Shown here: one piece after another, positions 44,243 to 53,773 of the stretch
Position numbering within the stretch: the first letter of the stretch is position 1
Layout of the letters: every line of letters starts with the position of its first letter
NCBI GenBank assembly: GCA_017525605.1
Contig: JAFXSM010000036.1
Span: 62,001 to 126,000, forward strand
Source of the DNA: Treponema sp.
GTDB taxonomy: Bacteria; Spirochaetota; Spirochaetia; Treponematales; Treponemataceae
Direction of reading: 5' to 3'
DNA length: 64,000 nt
Position numbers and translations under genes: made by a program
The notes under the pieces: generated by a model
Database searches by the model: none
Told to the model about the DNA's origin: nothing
The model's input: only the letters and a program-made list of their open reading frames with translations

Positions 44243-45954
44243 TAATTATTATCGTCCATAAGCCACGTTCTAATAAGCATCGCAACTTCATCAGGATGCT
44301 CTTTTGCCATAGCAATAGCATTCTCCTGAAGTTCGGCCCTCTTTCTTTCTTCGACGGACATCGTGACCTGCATGTCCTGGTCTTTCGCTTCCCAAAGAGC
44401 CTTCTCGCGCTCCGCCTGCTGTCTTCTGAGGATTTCCTCCTCACGAAGCCTTCTTCTTCTTTCGATTTCCCTCGAAACAAAACGGAATATGATGAACGCT
44501 AGCAGGACGAAGATTATACCGCCAAGAACAATCATTATCATGAATTTTCTTTTCTGCTTAGCGAAATATTCATCTTCAAGCTTCTGGAATTCATCGTCGC
44601 GGTCATGCTGAATAGAAGCAACAGTTACGCTGTCTCCTCGGAGCTTATTGAAGCCGATTGCCGACTCAACATAACTCTTTGCCTGGTCAAGCTGCTCAGC
44701 AGGAACAGGCGTATATGTGAACTCGATATGGCCTTCATCAGTTATGACGTAATTGTGGTTTTTGTCATACTTTGCCTTCCAGCGTCCGTCAATGTTGACA
44801 GCAACGGAAACACGTCCCGGCTGAGAATGGATATTCTCATGCCTCTGCTCGGTATTGATGACATTGTTCTGTGTAATGCCAGTCTCTTCTGATTGCCCGA
44901 TGACATTCGACAAATCTTCGTAAACAGGCGGATTTTGACCAGCGACACCGGCAGGTCCCTGAGGGTTATACCCCGTTCCTGTCCATGTCTTTTTTATAGT
45001 CTGAGAAGAAAGCGGAAGATAATCGCGCGTAACTCTCGTGTTATACGGTTTTTCAGGGTCTTGCGGATCTATTTCAACTGGAGTGTAGATAGTCTTGTCG
45101 CTGACGACTTCCGACATATCCCATTCGATAGTCACAAGAACATCGCGGATACGGTCTGTGGTAAAGATGCTCTGAAGAGCCTTCAAGACCTTTGCGCGAA
45201 CCTCGGTCTCGTGCTTAGACCTCAGTTTCTGCTCGCGTTCTGCAAGAGTCAGCCTGTCCAAAGATTCCTGACCGCCGAAATCGTTGAGCTGAACGCCGTC
45301 CACGCTGGAAATCGTTATGTACTCATCTTTCAACCCGACGATTGAATGAAGGAGAAGTTTCTGAATCGTGCGGACTTTTTTTGAGCCGGGAGCGATTTCG
45401 CAACCAGGCTTGAACGTAAGAATGACAGACGCAGTTACAGGTTTCTGATTCTCAGTGAAAAGAGCATCATCAGGAAAACCGATTTCGACATCGGCACTCG
45501 CGACATCGTTCAAAGCTTCAATCTGTTTCTTTACTGATTTTTTGACAGCGAGATTCTTGTTTTCCGCCCGCTCAAAGTCCGTTACGGCATACGGAGAAAT
45601 ATTGAGGAAGTCCCACGCGCTTGTTCCAGAAGGAACCAAATCCTCGTCAACAAGAAGGTTCCTCATACGTCTTGCAGTAGGCTCATCATCAACAAGAATT
45701 ATTCCAGTCGAGGAAACTGTGTATTTGACATTCTCCTCATCAAGCCTGAAAAGAATGCTCTCACGCGCCGACTGATCCGTAATGGCAGTGTTAAAAAGAG
45801 GAACTCCAGAAGGTTTTGAAGATGTTTTTGCCATAACAACAACGATTGCGATTATGACAACAATCACACCCACCAAAATCAGCTTTTGGACAATTGACCA
45901 CTTGGACCAATTTTCTTTGAATTTCGCACCGGTTTTTTTAAACCATTCGTTCAT
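44242..45954 (-). CDS. fliF: Flagellar MS-ring protein FliF
   Basis: 570 residues. TM1 (LILVGVIVVIIAIVVVMA, residues 24-43), periplasmic ring-building motifs (RBM1/2) with the conserved YAVTDFERAENKNLA segment and the RBM3 region, TM2 (FMIMIVLGGIIFVLLAFIIF, near residue 472), and a cytoplasmic tail ending HPDEVAMLIRTWLMDDNN that binds the FliG N domain. The ATG has GGGAGGG upstream. Overlaps the small FliG-N-like gene by one base. Confidence 0.96.
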   Translation of the reverse strand: MNEWFKKTGAKFKENWSKWSIVQKLILVGVIVVIIAIVVVMAKTSSKPSGVPLFNTAITDQSARESILFRLDEENVKYTVSSTGIILVDDEPTARRMRNLLVDEDLVPSGTSAWDFLNISPYAVTDFERAENKNLAVKKSVKKQIEALNDVASADVEIGFPDDALFTENQKPVTASVILTFKPGCEIAPGSKKVRTIQKLLLHSIVGLKDEYITISSVDGVQLNDFGGQESLDRLTLAEREQKLRSKHETEVRAKVLKALQSIFTTDRIRDVLVTIEWDMSEVVSDKTIYTPVEIDPQDPEKPYNTRVTRDYLPLSSQTIKKTWTGTGYNPQGPAGVAGQNPPVYEDLSNVIGQSEETGITQNNVINTEQRHENIHSQPGRVSVAVNIDGRWKAKYDKNHNYVITDEGHIEFTYTPVPAEQLDQAKSYVESAIGFNKLRGDSVTVASIQHDRDDEFQKLEDEYFAKQKRKFMIMIVLGGIIFVLLAFIIFRFVSREIERRRRLREEEILRRQQAEREKALWEAKDQDMQVTMSVEERKRAELQENAIAMAKEHPDEVAMLIRTWLMDDNN

Positions 45955-46003
45955 CTGACCCTCCCGAGAACGAACAAATTTTTTTTAATTATTTTCGTTT
46001 ATT

Positions 46004-46354
46004 TTATCGGTTAGTAGAAAGTTCGTTCCAACCAGAAACAACACGATCGATTACAGTCTGAGCAAGCGAAAGCGACATCTGCGCCTTCGCCATAGCTGTC
46101 GTAACTTCATGAATGTCAACGGAATCTGGATCCGTTATGAGCTGCTCCGTCTTTCTGTTGACGTCAATCTGCTGGCTGTTCATTTCTTTCACAGCGTTCA
46201 TAAGGTACGTCTCGAACGTTCCCATTTTTTTGTCAGCAGAATCGTTCACGACTCTTTCCTGACCAGGAATCAGATTAGAAATCTTTGCTGTTCCGGCGTG
46301 AGCAGGATTTGTCCTAAGCATTTCAGGCGTACTCATAATATTCATAACGTTCAT
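46004..46354 (-). CDS. fliE: Flagellar hook-basal body protein FliE
   Basis: 116 residues with the FliE C-terminal helices (VDIHEVTTAMAKAQMSLSLAQTVIDRVVSGWNEL truncated in effect to the typical VxxAY-less spirochaete form). It joins the MS ring to the proximal rod. Follows flgC and precedes fliF, the conserved order. Confidence 0.9.
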   Translation of the reverse strand: MNVMNIMSTPEMLRTNPAHAGTAKISNLIPGQERVVNDSADKKMGTFETYLMNAVKEMNSQQIDVNRKTEQLITDPDSVDIHEVTTAMAKAQMSLSLAQTVIDRVVSGWNELSTNR

Positions 46355-46428
46355 CAGTCTATTTCTCCAACTTTTTCAATCAAAATCAAATTCACAAAAA
46401 TCGAATCAAAAAGCAGCATTCAAAAAGA

Positions 46429-46890
46429 TTAGCTTCGTCCGATATCGAGCGCAGAACTGAACATTTCTTTCGCGCCCTGAACGACAGTCGCATTCGCCTC
46501 ATACGCTCTGGAAGCCGAAATCAAATCGACCATCTCATTGACGATATTCACGTTCGGATATTCGACATAGCCTGCATTCGGGCCGCTCTTTATTGCGTCC
46601 GGATGAGAAGGGTCATAAACGAGCCTTCCCTGCGAAGTGTCCTTTGAAATTGTCCTGACGCGGACGCCTTTTCCAGGGCCGGTATCCTGATCGGCATCAA
46701 CGAACGGCATTCTCCAAGTGGGATGCTCAGAAGCGACAGGCTCAAGAACGACCATGGATTTTTTGAACGCACCGCCCTCCGGTGTCCTTGTAGTCGAAGC
46801 ATTTGCAATATTATTGGAAATCACATCCGTTCGCAAACGCTCGACGCTCATTCCTGTTGCAGCAATATTTATCGAATTGAACATTCCCAT
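46429..46890 (-). CDS. flgC: Flagellar proximal rod protein FlgC
   Basis: 153 residues. N-terminal rod motif (FNSINIAATGMSVERLRTDV, NNIANASTTRT) and C-terminal motif (VNIVNEMVDLISASRAYEAN) of the rod/hook family. Exported by the flagellar type III system without a cleavable signal. Second gene of the operon after flgB. Confidence 0.96.
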   Translation of the reverse strand: MGMFNSINIAATGMSVERLRTDVISNNIANASTTRTPEGGAFKKSMVVLEPVASEHPTWRMPFVDADQDTGPGKGVRVRTISKDTSQGRLVYDPSHPDAIKSGPNAGYVEYPNVNIVNEMVDLISASRAYEANATVVQGAKEMFSSALDIGRS

Positions 46891-46928
46891 ATTTCTATCT
46901 CCAAATCACACTAAGCAAAATGCAGCCG

Positions 46929-47342
46929 CTATTTCTTCATCGCAACGCGAACCTGGTTGAACTCGAAATTCTCAAGCTGAGCGAGAAGCCTGTAGTTCAG
47001 CTGAATCTTCATCACGTTCATGGCTTCGCTTTCAGGGTCGACATTGTTGCCGTTGGCATTCGCAGTCGTATACCAGTCAGTCACCCTTCTCGGCTCGACA
47101 TCGCGGTAATCCATTTTCTGATTTATCTGGATATGGCGCTCGTCGCTTGTGGCAAGTTCGAAATTATTCGGATTCTTCTCAGAATCAAATGCCTTCTTCA
47201 ATTCGCTTTCGAAATTGACTTCCTGACGCTTGTAGTTAGGAACTTCAGAATTCGCGATATTGTTCGCAGAAACCTGATAACGAAGAGAATTGACGCTCAT
47301 GGCGCGCTGCAATAAATCAACTGAACGTGTAAAAGTATTCAT
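46929..47342 (-). CDS. flgB: Flagellar proximal rod protein FlgB
   Basis: 137 residues. N-terminal LLQRAMSVNSLRYQVSANNIANSEVPNYKR and C-terminal MNVMKIQLNYRLLAQLENFEFNQVRVAM are typical of FlgB. It heads the flagellar gene run (flgB to fliJ). GAGGA lies 8 bases before the ATG. Probable operon start; no convincing promoter was assigned. Confidence 0.95.
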   Translation of the reverse strand: MNTFTRSVDLLQRAMSVNSLRYQVSANNIANSEVPNYKRQEVNFESELKKAFDSEKNPNNFELATSDERHIQINQKMDYRDVEPRRVTDWYTTANANGNNVDPESEAMNVMKIQLNYRLLAQLENFEFNQVRVAMKK

Positions 47343-47447
47343 GTCTATATCCTCGGCATTTTGACAAACGAAATTTAGATTTATTTCACATCGGATAAAG
47401 TTTTCTTCATTAAAACTGAAAGACTTTTCACCGGAAAGAGGAAGCCG

Positions 47448-48710
47448 CTACAGTTCCTCGATATCATTGAGTTCTTCAACTTCCTCAAGCTCCTCAACTT
47501 CCTCGGCATCGTCCGCATTTGCCGCAGCAATCATGGCGACAGCATTTCTGTCGAACTTCGATACCTGAGCAACAAGCTCAGGTTTTTCGCCGACAAGCTC
47601 ATAAAGTTTCACGGGATGGGAAACGCCCTTGAGGTTCGCGTCCGCAACGAAACGGCACTCGAACAAATCCTTCACGGAATTGTAAGTCTGCTCGCTTATG
47701 AGAATCTGAGTTCCGTAGATCTTGTTGCAATCTTCTATTCTGGAAGCGATGTTCACGTTGGAGCCGATTATCGTGTACTCGAACCTTGTCGCCGAACCGA
47801 CGTTTCCGACAATCATCTCCCCAGTGTTGATTCCGATTCTCGTGTAAAGCGGCGTGTCGATGAGTTTTTCGCGGATAAGCTGCTCGTTCAGAATGACTTC
47901 CATGCGGCGGAGGCGAAGCGCGCTCAAGCAACAGCGGACTGCATGGTCTTCGAGCACCCTCGGAGCACCGAAAAACGCCATGATTGCGTCGCCCTCGAAT
48001 TTGTCAATCGTCCCGCAAAGCCCGAAAATAACCTCGCTCATCTCGGAAAAATACATATTGAGGATGCGCACCAGCTTTTCAGGAGGAAGAAGCTCGCTGA
48101 GAGAAGTGAATTCCTGCAAATCAGTGAAAATGACGGACAGAACAGCCTTTTTTCCGCCAAGCTCCACCTCGTCAGGATTTTTTATGATCGAATCAACGAC
48201 TTCCGCAGAAACATATTTTGAAAAGGCAAACTTCATCTGATTGAGTTTTTCCCTTTCTTTTACCGCGGAAATATAGAGAAGCACATGATTGAGAGTTCTG
48301 ACAACAGGAATCATGTCGCGGAGATTGTTCATCGAATGACGCTCGCCGTCCATTCTCGGCCCGACAAAAATGTAGCCAAGCTCGTCATCGCCCAGCTTGA
48401 ACGGGACGGAAAAACATCCGCTCGAATGCCGGAGAAGCGCATCTTTTCCGATGCTGGATTTCCGACGCTCCGAGATTTCAGCATGCATGTTCATCGAATT
48501 CGGGACACGTTCGCCGTAATTGAGGACACGACCGTCAGCGGAATTTATGTCGGAATGAAAAAGGACGTACCGGCATTCAAATTTTCTTGCCAAAAAGTTC
48601 GCCATTATACGAAAAACCGCCTGAAAGCTATCGACCTGCATCAGCCGCTTCTCAAGCAAATCGTACTCATTCTCCTGAAACAGAATCTCCCGTGACAGAT
48701 CATGCTCCAT
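47448..48710 (-). CDS. Class III adenylate/guanylate cyclase with N-terminal GAF-like region
   Basis: About 420 residues from ATG 48710 (GGGGGA upstream). N-terminal 160 residues look GAF-like (FECRYVLFHSDINSADG, GCFSVPFKLGDDELGYIFVG). The cyclase domain (about 195-375) keeps the metal Asp in IFTDLQEFTSLSE, the second in FEGDAIMAFFGAP with the Lys two residues before it (DKFEGD), and the NVNIASRIE transition-state Asn/Arg. These residues favour cAMP over cGMP synthesis, by family knowledge. The acidic C-terminal tail (EEVEELEEVEELNDIEEL) is unusual. It lies upstream of the flagellar operon. Confidence 0.88.
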   Translation of the reverse strand: MEHDLSREILFQENEYDLLEKRLMQVDSFQAVFRIMANFLARKFECRYVLFHSDINSADGRVLNYGERVPNSMNMHAEISERRKSSIGKDALLRHSSGCFSVPFKLGDDELGYIFVGPRMDGERHSMNNLRDMIPVVRTLNHVLLYISAVKEREKLNQMKFAFSKYVSAEVVDSIIKNPDEVELGGKKAVLSVIFTDLQEFTSLSELLPPEKLVRILNMYFSEMSEVIFGLCGTIDKFEGDAIMAFFGAPRVLEDHAVRCCLSALRLRRMEVILNEQLIREKLIDTPLYTRIGINTGEMIVGNVGSATRFEYTIIGSNVNIASRIEDCNKIYGTQILISEQTYNSVKDLFECRFVADANLKGVSHPVKLYELVGEKPELVAQVSKFDRNAVAMIAAANADDAEEVEELEEVEELNDIEEL

Positions 48711-48791
48711 AAACATTCCCCCACACAACTGATTTTTCAGAACCCGACATCAGTTCGCCCACCAACGCACTTTTCGAAAAGGTCTACTTTC

Positions 48792-50219
48792 TCAAAATTT
48801 CGAGCAGAATGCCTTGAGGGAAGCTATCTGCTTTTCGACTTGCTCAGAGCTTGGCCCGCCGGTCGTCTTTCTGGCTTCCATGCAGGCTTCAGGTGTGATT
48901 TTCTCGAAAATATCCGCCTGGAACAACTCGGATATGCCGCGCAACTCGTCAAGCGACAATTCCTCAATTGCAGATTTTCCAGAATCGATTGCAAGCCTGA
49001 CGCATTTTGCTGAAACTCCGTGCGCGACTCTGAACGGAAGCCCTTTTCTGACAAGATAATCCGCAACGTCGGTCGCATTCGCAAAGCCGCCGAAACAGCT
49101 GTCGTTCATCTTCGGAAGGTTCCATTTCGCGCTGGAAATCATCGCCTCAAAAACAATTACGTTTCCCTGAACAGTGTCGAGCGCGTCAAAAAGAGGTGCC
49201 TTGTCTTCCTGCATATCGCGGTCGTACGCCAGAGGAAGCCCCTTCATCATAACGAGGAGATTTATCAGGTCGCCGTAAACTTTTCCGGTTCGCCCGCGAA
49301 TCAGTTCTGCAAAATCAGGATTTTTTTTCTGCGGCATTATCGAAGAGCCTGTTGACCATTTTTCGCTCAAGTCGATGAAAGAGAATTCGCTCGTCGCCCA
49401 CAAAACGACTTCCTCGCACATTCTGCTCAAATGCTGCTGAAGAAGAGCGAAATCCGCCGTAAATTCGATGCAGTAATCCCTGTCGGAAACTGAATCAAGG
49501 GAATTCTCAGTGACACCGTCAAAACCAAGCTCCGAAGCGACAAATTCCCTGTCGAGAGGAAGCCCCGAGCCAGCAAGCGCGCCTGCACCGAGCGGTGAAA
49601 GCGACACGCGCTTGAGAGAGTCCCCAAGACGCTCCACATCGCGCTTGAGCATGAACGCCCACGCGCAAAGATGCTGCGCAAGAGTGCCCGGCTGAGCGTG
49701 CTGCATGTGAGTATATCCGGTGAGCAACGATTTTGTATGATTTGATGCGATATCTGAAAGTGTGCCGATGAGAGAAACGACCTGCTTCTGAAGTTCAGGA
49801 ATCACGCGGCGAAGATAAAGACGCTCGTCAAGCGCAATCTGGTCGTTCCGGCTTCTTCCAGTGTGAAGTTTTCTTCCTGGGTCGCCAACCCTGTCTGTCA
49901 AAGTGGCTTCAACAAAAGAATGAATGTCCTCGGCGGAATAATCAATTCCGAGTTTTCCGCTTTTCAGGTCGCTTTCAATCGAATCAAGTCCGTCCTGAAT
50001 CGATTTGTTTTCTTCCTGCGAAATGATTTTTTGCTTTGCGAGCATTGCCGCATGTGCTTTCGAACCGCGAATGTCATCCAGAGCCATGCGCTCGTCAACG
50101 TGTATCGAAGTCTCAAATTCAACGGCGGCGGCATCAGGGCCTTCCGCAAAACGGCCGTGCCAAAGTGCCGCATGATTGTTGTCGGTAATTGTTCCGTGAG
50201 GGGTGTTTTCTGTATTCAT
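48792..50219 (-). CDS. argH: Argininosuccinate lyase
   Basis: Cleaves argininosuccinate to arginine and fumarate. 475 residues with the superfamily signature GSSIMPQKKNP and the GRSRNDQIALDERLYLR block. No other arginine-synthesis gene is in the window. A TAGAAT box ends 8 bases before the ATG and no ribosome site is visible, so it may have its own, leaderless transcript. If other arg genes are absent from the genome its role could be in a urea-like or salvage step (open). Confidence 0.97.
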   Translation of the reverse strand: MNTENTPHGTITDNNHAALWHGRFAEGPDAAAVEFETSIHVDERMALDDIRGSKAHAAMLAKQKIISQEENKSIQDGLDSIESDLKSGKLGIDYSAEDIHSFVEATLTDRVGDPGRKLHTGRSRNDQIALDERLYLRRVIPELQKQVVSLIGTLSDIASNHTKSLLTGYTHMQHAQPGTLAQHLCAWAFMLKRDVERLGDSLKRVSLSPLGAGALAGSGLPLDREFVASELGFDGVTENSLDSVSDRDYCIEFTADFALLQQHLSRMCEEVVLWATSEFSFIDLSEKWSTGSSIMPQKKNPDFAELIRGRTGKVYGDLINLLVMMKGLPLAYDRDMQEDKAPLFDALDTVQGNVIVFEAMISSAKWNLPKMNDSCFGGFANATDVADYLVRKGLPFRVAHGVSAKCVRLAIDSGKSAIEELSLDELRGISELFQADIFEKITPEACMEARKTTGGPSSEQVEKQIASLKAFCSKF

Positions 50220-50227
50220 AAGCGTCA

Positions 50228-50233
50228 ATTCTA
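50228..50233 (-). promoter_or_regulatory. Predicted -10 box of argH
   Basis: Minus-strand TAGAAT (50233-50228), eight bases before the ATG at 50219. The -35 is poor (TTCAAT at 17 bases). Suggests a leaderless transcript. Confidence 0.35.
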
Positions 50234-50305
50234 CAATATTTGAAGATGAAATTGAATAAAGCTAACTCCGAAAAAAACGCAGACTTTTTGACTTAAGCAC
50301 GCATT

Positions 50306-51106
50306 TCAAGTCGCAAGACCTTTTTTCTGGTCGGACTCAAGTTTTTCCCTCCAGACCTGAGCTTTTTTCTTGAACTCCTCTGCATCGCTTTTTTCATCGA
50401 TTATCACGGCGATTCTTCTGCTTGCCCCAAGATAATTGACGGCGGCGCGCATATCGTCAAGACGGTGCGTCGCAAGCTCGTAGCGGTCCCTGTACTCCTT
50501 CGAGGAAATCTCAAGATGCTTTCTGACAAGGCGGATATAAAAGACTGTCGTTGTGTAATTCTCAGAGCCCGAATCGTAATAATCCTTGTTCGCCTGCTTC
50601 CAGTCGAGCAGATTCTTCATCACAGTCGTGAACCTTCCCTGAATTTCGACGAAAGACCACTTCCATTTTGAATTCTCGCCGAACGCATCGACAAGAAGAC
50701 GGATGCAAAGGCCGAGCTTACGGACGAGATAATACCGCTTGTCAAGAGGATAATCAGCAATCAGCTCAAGCTTGTCATCGATATCGGAAAACGGAATGTC
50801 GATTCCGTTCGAAACGACGTCCTCAAGATAGATAATCGCCTTGTAGATTATTTTTCGAGCTTCATTCAGAGCATCGTTATTTCTAAGCTCAAGAATCGAA
50901 AATGACAGCTCATTGATGGCAATGTAAAGCGTAGCGGCATGAATCATAATCTCAGCCAGCTCGATTTTCTTGTGAGCCGTCACGACCGGATCTTTTCCGA
51001 CTTCCGCCAAAAGCTTCTTTTCGTTTTCAAAAATCTTCTTTATAGAATCCTTATGACACTGAGACTTTGAGTTGAATAATTCGCGTTTTTCCGCAGTATT
51101 TGCCAT
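50306..51106 (-). CDS. Conserved-looking helical protein, unknown function
   Basis: 266 residues, predicted mostly helical, no signal peptide, no membrane segment and no motif I recognise. Sequence features: an N-terminal coiled segment, a mid-region with many aromatic residues (WKWSFVEIQGRFTTVMKNLLDWKQANKDYYDSG), and a Lys-rich C-terminus. AAGGAG precedes the ATG. It follows recN by 28 bases and may be co-transcribed with nadK and recN. No function is proposed. Confidence 0.8.
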   Translation of the reverse strand: MANTAEKRELFNSKSQCHKDSIKKIFENEKKLLAEVGKDPVVTAHKKIELAEIMIHAATLYIAINELSFSILELRNNDALNEARKIIYKAIIYLEDVVSNGIDIPFSDIDDKLELIADYPLDKRYYLVRKLGLCIRLLVDAFGENSKWKWSFVEIQGRFTTVMKNLLDWKQANKDYYDSGSENYTTTVFYIRLVRKHLEISSKEYRDRYELATHRLDDMRAAVNYLGASRRIAVIIDEKSDAEEFKKKAQVWREKLESDQKKGLAT

Positions 51107-51134
51107 CTAAAACTCCTTTTTGCAAACGAAAAAA

Positions 51135-52877
51135 TCAGCAGTATTTCTCAAGCATCGCCTTTGCGTGCCCAAGAGATTCCGCGCTATCAGCATCGCCGGA
51201 AAGCATTCTCGCAATTTCAGAGACACGCTCGTCACCTTCAATCTCAACAGCCGAAGTTTTCGTAACTCCATCAAAGATACCCTTGCTGATTTTAATCTGA
51301 TTATCGGCATAAACTGCGATACTCGCAAGGTGAGTTATACAAAGCACCTGACGGCCGTCCGCAAGTTTTTTCAGATGGCTTCCGATTGACACAGCGACCT
51401 CGCCGCCGATTCCGGTGTCGATTTCGTCGAAAATCATTGTTCCGACAGCATCAGAATCCGCAAGAATCGTCTTGAGAGAAAGCATCACGCGGCTCAACTC
51501 ACCGCCAGAAGCGATTTTCGCAAGCGGCTGGAGCGGCTGACCGGGGTTCGCGCTAATCAGGAACTCGATATTGTCCATTCCGTAAGGCCCGATTCTCTGC
51601 AATGTCTCAGTTTCTTCTTTATCAGTGAGCCTGACCTGGAAACGAGTGTTCGCCATTCCAAGATTCGCCAAAACGCCCATAACGGACGCAGCCATTTTGT
51701 CGGCAGCAGATTTTCTTAAGAGCGAAATCCGCTTTGCTTCGTCGTACACTTTTTTTTCGAGGACGGCTATTTCTTTTTTCAGCTTCTCCTGATTCTCTTC
51801 GCTTCCGCCAAGCTCCGAAAGCTGCTGCTTCGCATTCTCAAGATATTCAAGAACCTCAGAAAGCGGAGCATTCACCGACGACGCATATTTCTTCTTGAGA
51901 TTGTAAATCAGAGTCTGCCGCTGCTGAACCTGCTCAAGACGCGCCGGGTCGAACACGAGGTTCCGCTCGTAGCTTGAGAATTCCTCCGCGATGTCGCTGA
52001 TTTCGTAGAACGTGCCTTCAAGACGCTGAGAAAGATTGTCGAGATTTTTGTCGAACGAGACCGAACGTGACGCGAATCCCCTCGCCTTTTTCAGAAGCGC
52101 GACGATTCCCTCGCCCTCCGAACCGCCGAAGCACATATTGAGCGACTGAATCTCAGAATAGAGTTTTTCAAAGGAAGAAAGTTTCGTCTCCTCTTCCTCG
52201 AGCTCCTTGTCCTCGTCATTTTTCAGCTTTGCTTCCGAGATTTCGTTTATCGCGAATTCCAAAAGCTCGGCACGCTGGCTTCTGTCCTTGCTGTCTGCCA
52301 CAAGCTCATCAAGCTCGCGTTTTTTGTCCGAAAGTTCCGTGAAAATCTTCGTGAAATCGCGCACATCCTCGACGATTCCCGCATACGCATCAAGATATTT
52401 TCTGTGCTCGGAAACTTTCATCAGATTCTGATGCTCGTGCTGACCGTGAATATCAACAAGGAAAGAGCAGAATTCAGAAAGCTCCGTCCGGCTGACAACA
52501 GTGTCGCCAATCCAGTTCTTCGTCGTCCCGTTCTCACGCAAAAGCCGCCTCAACAAAATCCTGTCTTCCTCGCAGCTGATTCCGTGCAAGTCGAGCCATT
52601 CATGCGCATTTGACGGCTCGGAATTCTCATCATCGGCATTGAATTTCGGATTGATTTTTCTTTCGCCCAAATAGAACGAGCCGAAAACAGACGCTTCTTT
52701 TGAGCCAGGACGAATCTGCCTTGCATCGCTTTTTCCGCCGAGCAAAAAAGTAAGAGCGCCGATAAGAAGAGATTTACCAGCGCCCGTTTCTCCAGAGAGA
52801 ACTGTGAAACCTTTTTTAAATTCGATGCAAGCATTATCAATCAATGCGAAATCTTTAATCGAAAGCTCTTCAAGCAT
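51135..52877 (-). CDS. recN: DNA repair protein RecN
   Basis: SMC-like ATPase for double-strand-break repair, 580 residues. Walker A SGETGAGKSLL, a central coiled coil, ABC signature SGGELSRVMLSLK, Walker B TMIFDEIDTGIGG. The start overlaps nadK by 8 bases; nadK-recN pairing is common in bacteria. Confidence 0.96.
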   Translation of the reverse strand: MLEELSIKDFALIDNACIEFKKGFTVLSGETGAGKSLLIGALTFLLGGKSDARQIRPGSKEASVFGSFYLGERKINPKFNADDENSEPSNAHEWLDLHGISCEEDRILLRRLLRENGTTKNWIGDTVVSRTELSEFCSFLVDIHGQHEHQNLMKVSEHRKYLDAYAGIVEDVRDFTKIFTELSDKKRELDELVADSKDRSQRAELLEFAINEISEAKLKNDEDKELEEEETKLSSFEKLYSEIQSLNMCFGGSEGEGIVALLKKARGFASRSVSFDKNLDNLSQRLEGTFYEISDIAEEFSSYERNLVFDPARLEQVQQRQTLIYNLKKKYASSVNAPLSEVLEYLENAKQQLSELGGSEENQEKLKKEIAVLEKKVYDEAKRISLLRKSAADKMAASVMGVLANLGMANTRFQVRLTDKEETETLQRIGPYGMDNIEFLISANPGQPLQPLAKIASGGELSRVMLSLKTILADSDAVGTMIFDEIDTGIGGEVAVSIGSHLKKLADGRQVLCITHLASIAVYADNQIKISKGIFDGVTKTSAVEIEGDERVSEIARMLSGDADSAESLGHAKAMLEKYC

Positions 52878-53727
52878 TCTTCTGAGGTCCTCCTGACCAA
52901 TTCAGTTTAGAGCGCAGGGCGTTATAAAACTTTTCTTTTGTGCAGCCAATCAGAAGCGCCCTGTCCTCAATTCTTCTGATTCTAACTTTGTCTCCGACAT
53001 GCAAATCGATAGGAATCTGCCCGTCAACTGAAATGATGACACCCGAAACCCTTGACGGCAAGATTTCAATCTCAAGGTCGCCGTCCGGACTTAAAACGAC
53101 AGGTCTGCTCGAAAGCGAAAATGCATTTATCAAAGTCAGCACCATCGCGTCAAGGCCTGGGTCGATTATAGGGCCGCCAGCACTCGCAGAGTACGCCGTC
53201 GAGCCGGTCGCGGTCGAAACAATCAAGCCGTCCGCCTTGAAATCGCCGAGCGGAACATTGTCATACGAGACCGTATATGAAATCGTGTGGGCAGCATGTG
53301 CCGCGCTGACGACGATATCATTCAGCCCGACAGAACTGAATCTACGCAGGCCGCCGCGAACCAAATCCGCCTGAAGCATACTACGCTCTTCGATAATCGA
53401 GTTTCCGTCCAAAAATGCATCCAGCTCATCGCGCCATTCATCTTTCTGAACGCTCGCAATGAAACCGAACGAACCGAAATTTATCGGAAAAATCGGGATT
53501 TTCAGCCCGACGCAGCCTCTTGCCGCAAAAAGAACGGTACCGTCGCCGCCCATCGTTATCGTAAAGTCGTACCCATGAAACGGATACTGCTCCGAAAAGC
53601 CGTTGAACACAAACAAATCGGCATGAATACCACGAGTCGCCAAATATTCCTTGACAATGAGACCAAGATTTTTCGACTCAGTTTTGAAAGAATTCACAAC
53701 AATAAGACATCGTTTGTACTCAGACAT
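52870..53727 (-). CDS. nadK: NAD kinase
   Basis: Phosphorylates NAD to NADP. 285 residues with the catalytic GGDGT motif (TMGGDGTVLFAARG), the second motif (GLNDIVVSAAHAAHTISYTVSYDN) and the TGSTAYSASAGGPI loop. AGAGAG precedes the ATG. Overlaps recN by 8 bases. Confidence 0.96.
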   Translation of the reverse strand: MSEYKRCLIVVNSFKTESKNLGLIVKEYLATRGIHADLFVFNGFSEQYPFHGYDFTITMGGDGTVLFAARGCVGLKIPIFPINFGSFGFIASVQKDEWRDELDAFLDGNSIIEERSMLQADLVRGGLRRFSSVGLNDIVVSAAHAAHTISYTVSYDNVPLGDFKADGLIVSTATGSTAYSASAGGPIIDPGLDAMVLTLINAFSLSSRPVVLSPDGDLEIEILPSRVSGVIISVDGQIPIDLHVGDKVRIRRIEDRALLIGCTKEKFYNALRSKLNWSGGPQKNA

Positions 53728-53773
53728 AGGCAGCTCTCTTCACAGACTTTTTTTAATTGAAAAACGAGAAAAA

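Noticed and set aside
47350..47377. Sigma-28-like TAAA-N16-GCCGAGGA before flgB
   Set aside because: The spacer is one base too long, the -10 half overlaps the GAGGA ribosome site, and the start would lie at the ATG; more likely coincidence.
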